Below are positions 25,998-34,473 of a stretch of DNA of 64,000 nucleotides, piece after piece. Location: contig JABHDC010000189.1 in NCBI GenBank assembly GCA_018673255.1, positions 10,072-74,071 on the forward strand, in the 5' to 3' direction. A program made the translations under genes and the position numbers. The stretch comes from Gemmatimonadota bacterium (GTDB taxonomy: Bacteria; Latescibacterota; UBA2968; UBA8231). The notes below the pieces were generated by a model that had not been told where the DNA came from, ran no database searches, and was given only the letters and a program-made list of their open reading frames with translations. The first letter of the stretch is position 1; each line of letters starts with the position of its first letter.

Positions 25998-27248
25998 CTA
26001 CTGGGTATCGAGATAGGTGATGGGGCGACTCCTGTTCTTGTGGATCTCTTCTTTGCTCGGTGAGATCACTTCCGCAACTTTTACCGTCGTTCGACCATGC
26101 TCATTCGTGAAAGGAAGGCCGAGGAATTTCGGTTCATCATCCACAAACACCACAGCCGGCTCGTCACACGGGGTGTCCATTTCGATGACATCGCCCACCT
26201 GCACATGGCGCGCTGCATCGATGCTGATCTTGCCTCGGGCAAATTCCGCACGGAGTGGTACGGGTGTGTTGGCCAGTCGTTCGGCATTCGCCGCGCGCGT
26301 CTCTTCGCGATTCGATCGGCCCTGTCGCACATAGGTCTGTTGCCCGAGTCGTGGCAGAATGGACTCAAGTGTGAAGAACGGATAACAGAGGCTGATCAGC
26401 CCTGACATGTTCGTCGAATTCACCTCAAAGGCCAGGAGAATGACGATCTCCGATGCCGCCGTGATCTGCATGAATTCGGGATTGGTCTCCAACTCGATGT
26501 CGTAGATCTCCACGGGCAGAATCGGCTCCCATGTCGCTTCCAGATCTTCGACGGCGCGCTTGACGACCTTGGCAATGACACCCATCTCGACCTGCGACAA
26601 CTGCCGCGCATCGACGCCCTGCGACGAACCCTTGCCACCGAAGATCCGATCCACCGTGCCAAAGACGATGGGCATGGCGAAATCCATGATCACCTGACCA
26701 TTCGTCGGCCCCAGCGTGAACTGGTAGGAGCAGGACGGGTTCGAAAGGGACATGATGAACTCAGCATACGTCGTCTGATCCACGAAGGCCGTGTCCACGT
26801 CGACGACGGCTCGCATGGCCCCGGACAATGTCGAACTCAGCAGACGTGCGAAGTTGTCGTGCAGATTCTCCAGCGTTCGCAGCTGGTCTTTGTTGACGCG
26901 TGCCGGATGTTTGAAGTCGTAGCTGGTGACGATGCGTTGCCTCTTGGGCGGCTGTTGTTCGTGTTTCTTGGCCATCCAGACCTCCACCACATGTGACACT
27001 TCGTTCTCAAGTCGGTTCTGTTCCTCGACCTGCAGGCTCTGGCCTGGCAAGGCTGCTGCCGCCTCCAGACCCGCGACAATCGCCTGCTGTCGATCTTCGG
27101 CATTCTTGCCGATGCCCTGTATCTGGCGATGGAAGTTGGCGATCTGCTTTGTATCCAACCCTTTTCCATGCAACAACTGACTGAGGGCCTTCAGTTCATC
27201 TTTGCTGAGCAGGACATCGATCTCGTCTTGTGACAGGATATCAGCCAT
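25998..27248 (-). CDS. fliM: Flagellar motor switch protein FliM
   Basis: FliM is the middle ring of the flagellar C-ring and receives phospho-CheY. About 416 residues. The N-terminal CheY-binding peptide is clear (ILSQDEIDVLLSKDEL). About 75 mostly helical residues follow before the conserved core (IVTSYDFKHPARVNKDQLRT), longer than the usual linker. The middle domain has PTNGQVIMDFAMPIVFGTVD and the C-terminal SpoA-like domain KISIDAARHVQVGDVIEMDT. ATG 27248 follows GGAGGATCAAG. It sits 14 bp after fliG. Confidence 0.92.
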   Translation of the reverse strand: MADILSQDEIDVLLSKDELKALSQLLHGKGLDTKQIANFHRQIQGIGKNAEDRQQAIVAGLEAAAALPGQSLQVEEQNRLENEVSHVVEVWMAKKHEQQPPKRQRIVTSYDFKHPARVNKDQLRTLENLHDNFARLLSSTLSGAMRAVVDVDTAFVDQTTYAEFIMSLSNPSCSYQFTLGPTNGQVIMDFAMPIVFGTVDRIFGGKGSSQGVDARQLSQVEMGVIAKVVKRAVEDLEATWEPILPVEIYDIELETNPEFMQITAASEIVILLAFEVNSTNMSGLISLCYPFFTLESILPRLGQQTYVRQGRSNREETRAANAERLANTPVPLRAEFARGKISIDAARHVQVGDVIEMDTPCDEPAVVFVDDEPKFLGLPFTNEHGRTTVKVAEVISPSKEEIHKNRSRPITYLDTQ

Positions 27249-27262
27249 CTTGATCCTCCTCC

Positions 27263-28534
27263 TCAGACCCACGGTCCGTCATCGTCACCACGCACGATCG
27301 TCAGCTTGCCCTCTTCCTCGAGCTGCCGAACCTGCTGGACGATTCTGAGCTGCACTTCTTCCGCCTCGCTCAAGCGCATGGGCCCGAGCTTCTGCAGTTC
27401 CTCGGCAACGAGCGTACGAACCCGTTCAGACAGATTCCCCATCAGCTTCTGCTGCAGGGACTCGCCACTGGCCTTCAGGGCAATGACCAGGTCTTTCTCG
27501 TCGACCTTCTTCAGCAGGATCTGTAACTCGCGATCGGTCAGCTTTTCAATGTCGGCGAACGTGAACATGAGATTGCGGACCGCTTCTGCCACTTCGGGGT
27601 CCTGGGCATCCATCTGATCCAGGACATTCCTCTCGACACTGGAACCACTCAGATTCAGAACGTCCGCCACCACCTTCGGTCCCCCGACGTCCACATTACC
27701 GCTAAGGACGTCGGCCAGTGATGCTTCCATCGCTTCATGGAGTTCCTGCAGGGCTGCCGGAGAGATATCCTCCATCGTCGTCATTCTATACGCCACATCC
27801 GCCTGCATGCGCTGTGGCAGATGAGCCAGAATGCCCGCCGCCATGTGCGGTTTCAACTGGGACAGACACAGTGCGATCGTCTGGGGATGTTCGTGCGAGA
27901 TGTAGGGTGCGATCTGCCCCGGAGCGACGTCCCTCAAGGCACCGAAACCGGACTCGCTGTCCGGTCGCAGAAGTCGTGCGACACGCCCTCTGTGGAAGGC
28001 ACCCTCCAGCAGTCTCATGGCATAACCAAGGCCGCCATCTTCCAGATAATCGCCTGTTTCGACGCGGACCCGGACGGCCTGAAGTACTGCCAGGGCGACA
28101 CGATGGGAGACCTGCCGTTCTTCTGCAACGGCCAGTCCAACCCACCGGGCTTCTTCTTCACGGTGCAGGTGTTTCATCACCCGCGCCCCCACTTCCAGGC
28201 CGAGACCCGCCATGAAGGCGGCCGTCAACTGCCGGGGTGTCATTCCAGCCAGCGTGTCGTCGGGCGCCGGGAAGTGATCACCACGGATCAATACTCGCAC
28301 GACGGCTGCCGCCTCTTCCGCATGGTGCCAGATGAAAGCATGCGTGCTGTCAGAAGTGATCCCCGCCGGCAGGTGGGGTTGGCCGGGACCCACTGGCGTC
28401 GCCGCAGTCGGCAACGGCGTGTCAGCGCCGGACGGTGCAGAATCTTTGCTCGGACTGACGGCGGGTTTCGTCGGAATCTCGGGCTCCGCCGTGGGCCATG
28501 CGAAAGGTCTGATCTGCTTGTTGCGTGCCATCAT
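27263..28534 (-). CDS. fliG: Flagellar motor switch protein FliG
   Basis: FliG couples the C-ring to the stator. About 423 residues, against about 330-340 usually. The extra is a disordered, Pro- and Ser-rich N-terminus (residues 1-75) before the FliG_N helical domain. The middle domain has EHPQTIALCLSQLKPHMAA, where the EHPQ motif binds FliM. The C-terminal torque domain has the expected pattern (FTFADIEKLTDRELQILLKK; GPMRLSEAEEVQLRIVQQV). Its ATG overlaps the upstream fliN stop by ATGA. Confidence 0.93.
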   Translation of the reverse strand: MMARNKQIRPFAWPTAEPEIPTKPAVSPSKDSAPSGADTPLPTAATPVGPGQPHLPAGITSDSTHAFIWHHAEEAAAVVRVLIRGDHFPAPDDTLAGMTPRQLTAAFMAGLGLEVGARVMKHLHREEEARWVGLAVAEERQVSHRVALAVLQAVRVRVETGDYLEDGGLGYAMRLLEGAFHRGRVARLLRPDSESGFGALRDVAPGQIAPYISHEHPQTIALCLSQLKPHMAAGILAHLPQRMQADVAYRMTTMEDISPAALQELHEAMEASLADVLSGNVDVGGPKVVADVLNLSGSSVERNVLDQMDAQDPEVAEAVRNLMFTFADIEKLTDRELQILLKKVDEKDLVIALKASGESLQQKLMGNLSERVRTLVAEELQKLGPMRLSEAEEVQLRIVQQVRQLEEEGKLTIVRGDDDGPWV

Positions 28535-28770
28535 TCCACCGCCCTGTCAACGAGTCGGGTAACACGAACTGCCATCAAGTCGGTGACGACGACGATCTCG
28601 CCTTCGGCGAAGACGCGACCATTGACGAGGATATCGAAGGCTTCGCCGGCGAGCTTGTCGAAGTCGATGACGTCCTGCTCTTTGAGTCTGCGCGCCTGGT
28701 CGATCGTCACTTCCTTGCGACCCATCTCGACCGCGATGTCGACGCTGACATTGTCCAGATCAACGGCCAT
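28531..28770 (-). CDS. fliN: FliN-type C-ring protein, minimal SpoA domain
   Basis: Only 79 residues, essentially a bare SpoA (surface presentation of antigens) domain: VSVDIAVEMGRKEVTIDQAR, then GEAFDILVNGRVFAEGEIVV and VRVTRLVDR. It is shorter than usual FliN (about 100-140) because it lacks the N-terminal tail. It is the second of two adjacent fliN-like genes; both end with the same kind of segment. Its stop overlaps the fliG ATG. Either it forms heterodimers with the first copy or serves a different ring position. Confidence 0.88.
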   Translation of the reverse strand: MAVDLDNVSVDIAVEMGRKEVTIDQARRLKEQDVIDFDKLAGEAFDILVNGRVFAEGEIVVVTDLMAVRVTRLVDRAVE

Positions 28771-28773
28771 GAC

Positions 28774-29133
28774 TCAGCCTCCTGGCCTGGAGATCACCTC
28801 GGTGATACGCACACCGAAGTTCTCATTCACCGTCACCACCTCACCCCGAGCGAAGAGCTCACCATTCAGAAGGATGTCAACGGGCTCCCCCACGGTGCGA
28901 TCCAGTTCGATCAGCGACTGGTCACCATACTCGCGAACCTTGCCGATCGTCTCCCGCGTGCGCCCGAGTTCAGCGGTCAGCGTCAGCTGCACCTTGCCGA
29001 TGGCGTCGATATTGTCGGTGGGTTGCCGAACCGTCTGAGGAGACGGCGTCGACGCAGTGACTACCGGTGCAGCCTTCTTCTGTGCCGTCTTCTTGGCTGC
29101 TTTCTTGGGGCGAACAGCTTTCTTGGTGGCCAT
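28774..29133 (-). CDS. fliN: FliN-type C-ring protein with Lys/Ala-rich N-terminus
   Basis: About 119 residues. The C-terminal SpoA domain (KVQLTLTAELGRTRETIGKV; EPVDILLNGELFARGEVVTV; FGVRITEVISRPG) follows a 45-residue Lys/Ala/Pro-rich basic tail (MATKKAVRPKKAAKKTAQKK). ATG 29133 follows CAGGAGAG; the longer frame to 29172 lacks such a site. It is first in the switch operon, 3 bp before the second fliN. The basic tail looks like histone H1-type or nucleic-acid-binding tails and is unusual for FliN. Confidence 0.87.
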   Translation of the reverse strand: MATKKAVRPKKAAKKTAQKKAAPVVTASTPSPQTVRQPTDNIDAIGKVQLTLTAELGRTRETIGKVREYGDQSLIELDRTVGEPVDILLNGELFARGEVVTVNENFGVRITEVISRPGG

Positions 29134-29193
29134 GAGGCGCTCTCCTGAGGGGGGACCGATGGAGGCTTGCACTGGAAGTATATGGTAAAAGGG

Positions 29194-30438
29194 CTAGCCG
29201 ACCAGAAACCTGACGATCTTGCCAATCGCCCTGGCGGCGGCTCGGGCTTCTGAGACGGTATTGTGCTGACTCATCTGTACACCGCCAATACTGCCGCCTC
29301 GTCCCTGCGCCGCCGGCGTCCCGTCAAGTGGATAACTCCCCTTCTTCAGCCGTTGCGGACGGTAGGCGTCGAAGGCATTCGGATCTTCATGCAGACGGCG
29401 AAACACTTCCCACCCGGGCACATACTGCTGGAGTTGGGCCCTGGCTGGGATGCCTTCGGCCGATAGCATCTGGCAGAACTCGGCTGCGTCGAGGCCGAGA
29501 GTGCTCTCATCCACGGTGAAACTGACCCACCAGTAGCTGAGTTTCGCGCCTCGGGGTCGCGGCATGGCGCGAATGCCGGCGATCCCTTCAATCCCTTTCT
29601 CCATCGCCTCGCCGAAGGCCTGCCGCTTCTTCACCCATCCTGGCAGGCGCTTGAGCTGCTGGGAGGCCAGGGCCGCATTCACATCACTCAGTCGCACGTT
29701 GAGTGCGGGGAAGGCAGGCGTCGAGGGTGCGCCTGGGAATCGCGGGTAACACTTGTCAGAGAAGAGCTCCGCTTTCTCAGCGAGTTTCCTGCTGTTGGTC
29801 AGCACGAAGCCTCCCTCCCCCGACTTCATGTGCTTGCTCTCGTTCGTGCTCCACACGCCAAGGTCACCGAAGGTGCCCAGATACTTGCCCTGAATTGAAG
29901 CCAGGTGCGATTGCGCACAGTCTTCGACGACTGGAATCTTGTGTTTGCGCGCCAGCTTCATCAATGCCGGCATGTCGACGGCATATCCCCCGTTGTGCAC
30001 AGGCATGATCGCCTTGGTATGAGGCGTGATCTTCCTGGCAATAGCCCCGACGTCCATCAGCAGACTGTCGGGGGCCACATCAGCAAAGACGGGTATCGCA
30101 TTGAGCTGGAAGATGCCGATGATGCTGCCATAGTCGGTCAGCGGGCTCACGATCACCTCGTCACCCGCACCCACACCCGCGGCGAACAAGGCCACATGGA
30201 TGGCCGTCGTCCCCGAACTGGTCGGAATCGCGTATTTGGCGCCGTAGAGCTTCGTCAGCTGTTCGCGATAGGCCATCACCCACTTCCCCCGAGCCAGGGG
30301 AAGTTTTGGCCCTGCAAGCACCTTCTCCAGCGCCTTCAGCTCCGAGCCGTAATGGAATGGCCCATCACGCCAGGGGGAGGTGTGAACGGGGGTGCCCCCG
30401 TGAATTGCGAGATCATTCCTGGCCGGAGTACGGGGCAT
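29194..30438 (-). CDS. DegT/DnrJ/EryC1/StrS family PLP aminotransferase
   Basis: About 414 residues. The N-terminal cofactor region has IPTSSGTTAIHVALFAAGV and the Asp-x-x-x-Ser region VVEDCAQSHLASIQG. The Schiff-base Lys is in STNESKHMKSGEGG. These enzymes usually make amino-sugars from keto-sugars, or are inactive sensors or dehydratases. No sugar-nucleotide pathway neighbours exist here, so the substrate is unknown. It is separated from fliN by 60 bp and from tRNA-Val by about 225 bp, in the same orientation as both. Confidence 0.88.
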   Translation of the reverse strand: MPRTPARNDLAIHGGTPVHTSPWRDGPFHYGSELKALEKVLAGPKLPLARGKWVMAYREQLTKLYGAKYAIPTSSGTTAIHVALFAAGVGAGDEVIVSPLTDYGSIIGIFQLNAIPVFADVAPDSLLMDVGAIARKITPHTKAIMPVHNGGYAVDMPALMKLARKHKIPVVEDCAQSHLASIQGKYLGTFGDLGVWSTNESKHMKSGEGGFVLTNSRKLAEKAELFSDKCYPRFPGAPSTPAFPALNVRLSDVNAALASQQLKRLPGWVKKRQAFGEAMEKGIEGIAGIRAMPRPRGAKLSYWWVSFTVDESTLGLDAAEFCQMLSAEGIPARAQLQQYVPGWEVFRRLHEDPNAFDAYRPQRLKKGSYPLDGTPAAQGRGGSIGGVQMSQHNTVSEARAAARAIGKIVRFLVG

Positions 30439-30627
30439 GATGCCTCCTGTGATCGATCATGGGTTAGGCCACTCGATTGTCACCCGGAGCTTACACCATG
30501 CAGATCCGGACGTCCACGATGCCGGGCTCGACGCCGCAAGGCACCGCGGCTGCCGCAGGCAGACGTGGCACCTGCGACGCGCACGAAGTGCGCCGCTGGT
30601 GAGAGACCGGAGGAGACCACCAACAAG

Positions 30628-30659
30628 AAAGCCCCCCGCGCGTAAGCGCGAAGGGCTTT
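30628..30659 (-). terminator. Hairpin terminator downstream of tRNA-Val
   Basis: On the minus strand, AAAGCCC and GGGCTTT enclose a CGCGC stem with a TTAC loop, followed by a T-rich stretch (CTTGTT). It begins a few bases after the encoded CCA end of the tRNA and should end its transcript. Confidence 0.75.
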
Positions 30660-30663
30660 GAAG

Positions 30664-30740
30664 TGGTGGGCGATGCCGGGCTCGAACCAGCGACCCCCTG
30701 CGTGTAAAGCAGGTGCTCTGACCAACTGAGCTAATCGCCC
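30664..30740 (-). tRNA. tRNA-Val (anticodon TAC)
   Basis: A 77-base tRNA including an encoded 3' CCA. The acceptor stem is GGGCGAT paired with ATCGCCC, the D-arm AGCTCAGTTGG is canonical, and the anticodon stem CCTGC/GCAGG encloses TTTACAC with anticodon TAC (30704-30706 complement). The T-arm GGTTCGAGCCC is intact. It decodes GUA and, by wobble, other Val codons. A terminator hairpin follows. Confidence 0.95.
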
Positions 30741-30897
30741 CGAAAAACAATGTGTTAGGATTTCGCGCCCACGATGTGAGCACCTGCCTACAGGAATTCC
30801 ATGACCGGTATAAGGTTATCGCAGGATGCCGAAAACCACAACATCAACGGCTACGATTGACTGCGGAGCATTCCACTCAAGGCCAGTTCACACTCGA

Positions 30898-33243
30898 CTA
30901 GGGCTCAAATACCTGGATGCGGCGGTTGAGCTCGTCGGCGACGTAGATGTAGCCCTCACCGTCGACGGCCACACTGCCGGAGAATGCACTGCCTCCATTG
31001 TTGGGAAGCTCATTGCCCCCGCCAAACTGGAATTGGCCGGCACCATCGCCAAAGGTGCCCCACTGGGTCACGTACCGGCGGTCACTCCCAAACACGACGA
31101 TGCGGGAGTTGCCCGCGTCGAGGACATAGATCCGGCCATCGGGGCCGACATCGAAGGACTTTGGTGCGGCGAGGAAGTCACCGGGGCCAACGGCTGGGCC
31201 AATCTTGCGGGTCAGGTAGCTGGCCCAATCCGGCCCGGGCTGGTCGGGAATCTCCCCGGCCAGGATCATGTTCTCTTCTGTAAGACAAGCACCCACACCG
31301 GCGCCGCGACGGGTTGCCCAGGTGCGCAGCTCGCTGGGTCGGGATGTCAGGGACGTCCCCTCGATTAACTGGCCATTGGCGTCGATGAACCGCGTCCAGT
31401 GGTCGAGGGTGAACAGCACCGCGTCGCCCACCGGGGCCATGGCGGTCCACGTGGGGTCGAAGCCGGCGGGAGACCACATGACGGGCGTCGTCAGGGTAGC
31501 GTTGACGCCATCTGCCCTCGCCTGCAGGTGAATGGTCACGGGCAGGCCAACAGCCCGATCCAGTGAGACGACCACGCTGTCGGTTGCCCCCGTGCCATCT
31601 GCCAACTGCCACTGCCCCGTCAGGACAGCCACTTCCCGATGCAGATCCAGCCTCAGCGAGTAGGTGGCCGCCGGCGCAAGATCAACCCGGAAGACAGGCC
31701 CCAGGTCATTCAGGGTCTCCACCGCCCTGCCTGTGAGGCCGATGTCGGCAACAGTCAGAGGGCTGATGGAAGTCGGCATATCCCGGATGAAGGAGCCGAA
31801 ATCGCCGAATCTGCCATCCCTACCAGGAATCGGTTGGCCATTGGCGTCGGTGACCTGGATATCAATGAACTTTCCTGGTCCGAAGATGACTTCGCAGGTT
31901 GAGTCCTGGGCAGCGACCGGGCCCGGAGGGCTCAGCGACAGGTCGGCCTTGCCCCGATTCACGATCTCATCAGCATCGAAGGCCACGAGCCCGCCACGCG
32001 TACCTGAGGTGGTCTCCAGGTATGGGAGTGGGAGGAGTGAGAGCAGCCGCTCCTCTCCGGGCAGGGCGGCCAAGGCCTGCCCGGATGTCCCTCCCGGTGT
32101 GCGTACTACGTAGGAAGATTTTTCGGATTCAAAGACCAGCAGGGAGCGATCCCTCTCCACATGCAAGTTGCTATCCAGCTCCAGTTCCCGAAGCGTACGA
32201 GGAGTCAGGCTCGCCGCATCTGCAGTCGTGAGTAGCGTGCGCACGCCTCGCTCCCGCCCGTAGAGGCGGGCCAGCGGCCGGGTACCTCCAAACGGACTGA
32301 GGTCGAAGGTCTGGCGCAGTGCGTGGAAGCTACCCTCTTCCTCGTTGCCCGCGACCGTCTCACCGCGCGCTGTGACGACATCGACCTGGTACATGTACTG
32401 AGTGTTGCCGAGTAGTTCGGCATCGGTGAAGGAGGTGTCACTCACATCCGCAGTCGTGTACACAACGCGCGGAGCCAGTACTTCGGTGCGACGGGATACC
32501 TCGTACCACCCAAACCTCGGGCCCGAATAGGCTGACCACGACAAAGCCGCGGCGGCTGACTCCGAGATCATCTCTGGTGACGAGAGGGCGCTGGAAGGAA
32601 GCGCCAGGTGACCCTCTATAGATGTGCTGCTCAGCACCTGCCCCGATGCTTCGACCTGAATCACATAGCCGTAGGTGATCTGGTGCAGCGCCGATGTATC
32701 GGCAAAGGCAGTATCGGCGATGTCCGCACTGTGAAAGAGGACGGTGTCGAGATCGGTGCCGACCTGGCGCCTGACCACGGTGTAGCGTGTGAAACCCGGA
32801 GACCGGAAACGCGTCCAGCGGAGCTGGAGGTACCCCAGGGTGGCATCGGCCTCAACCGGGCGCAGGGACACGGGCGCGATGGCGTAACCGAGCACGGATT
32901 GCCGACTCGAGGGCACCTCGAGCCCCCCGGCGCCGACCACGACGACGCGGTAGTCGTAGGCTGTGCCGGGAGCCAGGGACGCATCGATGTACGTGGTCTT
33001 CTCGGCGGACGTCAGGGAATCCAACGCCACCCACTGCTCCTGGCCCTGCACCTTGCGCTGCACGATGCATAGAGCCAGAGGCTGCTCCCCTGCGTAAGGT
33101 GTCCAGGTGAGGGTGCCGGTGGAGTCACTGAGGGAGGCGCCCAGCGTGACCGGCGGCGTCAACTCAGGATCGAGCGGATTCTCCCGCTTCGCGTCGTGGC
33201 TACAACCGACCAGCACCAGTATGAGCAGACACAGGGATCTCAT
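30898..33243 (-). CDS. Lipoprotein with FN3-like and NHL-repeat domains
   Basis: About 781 residues. The start at 33243 gives a short lipoprotein signal (MRSLCLLILVLVGC), then the local motif RENPLDPE. Residues about 20-320 form repeated beta-sandwich-like units with recurring text (VVRRQVGTDLDTVLFHSADI), resembling fibronectin type III modules. The last 85 residues have two NHL-type blades (FDVGPDGRIYVLDAGNSRIV and VAVDGEGYIYVADELNRRIQ). It is probably an outer-membrane-anchored binding or assembly protein. The upstream frame to 33399 adds non-homologous sequence. Confidence 0.78.
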   Translation of the reverse strand: MRSLCLLILVLVGCSHDAKRENPLDPELTPPVTLGASLSDSTGTLTWTPYAGEQPLALCIVQRKVQGQEQWVALDSLTSAEKTTYIDASLAPGTAYDYRVVVVGAGGLEVPSSRQSVLGYAIAPVSLRPVEADATLGYLQLRWTRFRSPGFTRYTVVRRQVGTDLDTVLFHSADIADTAFADTSALHQITYGYVIQVEASGQVLSSTSIEGHLALPSSALSSPEMISESAAAALSWSAYSGPRFGWYEVSRRTEVLAPRVVYTTADVSDTSFTDAELLGNTQYMYQVDVVTARGETVAGNEEEGSFHALRQTFDLSPFGGTRPLARLYGRERGVRTLLTTADAASLTPRTLRELELDSNLHVERDRSLLVFESEKSSYVVRTPGGTSGQALAALPGEERLLSLLPLPYLETTSGTRGGLVAFDADEIVNRGKADLSLSPPGPVAAQDSTCEVIFGPGKFIDIQVTDANGQPIPGRDGRFGDFGSFIRDMPTSISPLTVADIGLTGRAVETLNDLGPVFRVDLAPAATYSLRLDLHREVAVLTGQWQLADGTGATDSVVVSLDRAVGLPVTIHLQARADGVNATLTTPVMWSPAGFDPTWTAMAPVGDAVLFTLDHWTRFIDANGQLIEGTSLTSRPSELRTWATRRGAGVGACLTEENMILAGEIPDQPGPDWASYLTRKIGPAVGPGDFLAAPKSFDVGPDGRIYVLDAGNSRIVVFGSDRRYVTQWGTFGDGAGQFQFGGGNELPNNGGSAFSGSVAVDGEGYIYVADELNRRIQVFEP

Positions 33244-33440
33244 ATGGGTAGCATACACAAACGGCTGGCCAGAAAACCACCGCCGAAAGACACCCCACAG
33301 ACAGGCTTGGTGCGCGCGCCCGTGCGTCGTAGCGTTCTGGTCAAGCCGTACGATCCCCACAGGACGCCTGAGATCCCCCATATGCACCTGATCGCCCACG
33401 TGCCGCAGCCAGACGACACCAAACTCCGAGAGAGGCCCTA

Positions 33441-33845
33441 ATGAGAGGCACAGACACTCAGGCCTTTTCGGGCAGGTGGATGCTTTTCAGCATGCTCATC
33501 TACATCGCAGCCGAGGTTGTCCTTGGCATATGGGTGGGGAGCGTGGTGGCAGGACGGTTCATTTCAATCAGCCTGAGCTTCATGTTACAGGGACTGCTGA
33601 ACCTGGCCAGCTACTTCATCGGCGGCCTGATCATCGGCTTGATCTCGCCCGGCCTGCGGCTCTATGAGCCGGCAGCAGGTGCATTCCTCGCCGTCGGCCT
33701 GATGTTGTTGTTGTCTTTCTTCACGCCCTACCACTTCATCCAGTTCAGCATGACCAAGATGCTGATCGGCGGAGGGATTGCCTTCTTCCTGGCCCTTGCC
33801 GGGGCCAGACTGGGAGAGCGCCTGTCTGGGAACCGCCTCTCCTGA
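33441..33845 (+). CDS. Small membrane protein, four predicted transmembrane segments
   Basis: 134 residues with hydrophobic stretches near positions 13-32, 40-60, 63-80 or so, and 82-120 (MLFSMLIYIAAEVVLGIWVG; FLAVGLMLLLSFF; MLIGGGIAFFLALAG). The C-terminus is basic (ARLGERLSGNRLS), consistent with a cytosolic end. I recognise no family; the fold is like small inner-membrane proteins of unknown function. An RBS-like GAGAGG lies 9 bp upstream of the ATG. Confidence 0.7.
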   Translation: MRGTDTQAFSGRWMLFSMLIYIAAEVVLGIWVGSVVAGRFISISLSFMLQGLLNLASYFIGGLIIGLISPGLRLYEPAAGAFLAVGLMLLLSFFTPYHFIQFSMTKMLIGGGIAFFLALAGARLGERLSGNRLS

Positions 33846-33945
33846 GCTAATCGCCTCCAGGACCACAACAGGCGCCTGTCGCACGGCAGAGACAATCACG
33901 ATCTTGAAAGGTTGCAAGTCATACCAACCTTCCACAGAGAAGCCG

Positions 33946-34398
33946 ATGAAGATCCTTGTTGATGCTGACGCCTGTCCGCGGGCCGTCAAAGAAATTCTGT
34001 TTCGAGCCGTACAGCGCCTGGGTATCCAGACCACACTCGTGGCCAATCAGTACATGCGCGTTCCACTCTCAGAGCACATCGACAGCCTCGCTGTCGCGGC
34101 AGGCCCCGATGAGGCTGACGACCAGATTGTCGAAATGGCTGAACCGGGAGACCTCATCATCACTTCGGACATTCCTCTCGCCGACCGGGTCGTCAGCAAG
34201 GGGGCGCTGGCCCTGGACCACCGCGGGACGATGCTCACTCAGGACAACATCAAGGAACGACTCGCGACGCGTGATCTGCTCGACACGCTGCGCAGCGCAG
34301 CACTGGTGGAGGGCGGTCCCTCTTCCTATGGCCAGCGAGATTCACAGGCCTTCGCCGACGAACTCAATCGATTCCTGCAGTCTCAGGCGAGCGGGTAA
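33946..34398 (+). CDS. YaiI/YqxD family protein (DUF188)
   Basis: About 150 residues of a conserved family with a PIN-like fold and unknown biochemical role. MKILVDADACPRAVKEILFR is the diagnostic N-terminus; GDLIITSDIPLADRVVSKGA and ALDHRGTMLTQDNIKERLA are the other conserved blocks. ATG 33946 was chosen; the upstream frame to 33778 overlaps the membrane-protein gene. A nuclease role is inferred from the fold only. Confidence 0.9.
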   Translation: MKILVDADACPRAVKEILFRAVQRLGIQTTLVANQYMRVPLSEHIDSLAVAAGPDEADDQIVEMAEPGDLIITSDIPLADRVVSKGALALDHRGTMLTQDNIKERLATRDLLDTLRSAALVEGGPSSYGQRDSQAFADELNRFLQSQASG

Positions 34399-34450
34399 CA
34401 GACCTCGATTGCTCTCGGCCACGTGGGGCGCACCGGGCGATTCGTTCCGT

Positions 34451-34469
34451 ACCTGCCTCTGCTGCAGGT
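34451..34469. terminator. Short hairpin between convergent genes
   Basis: Perfect six-base arms ACCTGC and GCAGGT enclose a seven-base loop between the YaiI and aldo/keto reductase genes. There is no T-run, so a terminator role is uncertain. Confidence 0.3.
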
Positions 34470-34473
34470 GCCC

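Noticed and set aside
27737..29038. A 433-residue open frame antisense to fliG and both fliN
   Set aside because: The sense genes are unmistakable; the antisense protein is low-complexity and has no ribosome site.
33842..33855. A 14-base match (CTGAGCTAATCGCC) to the 5' part of the tRNA-Val gene 3.1 kb away, as an integration-site remnant
   Set aside because: It overlaps the stop of an ordinary gene, involves the 5' rather than the 3' end of the tRNA, and no integrase or foreign genes lie between.
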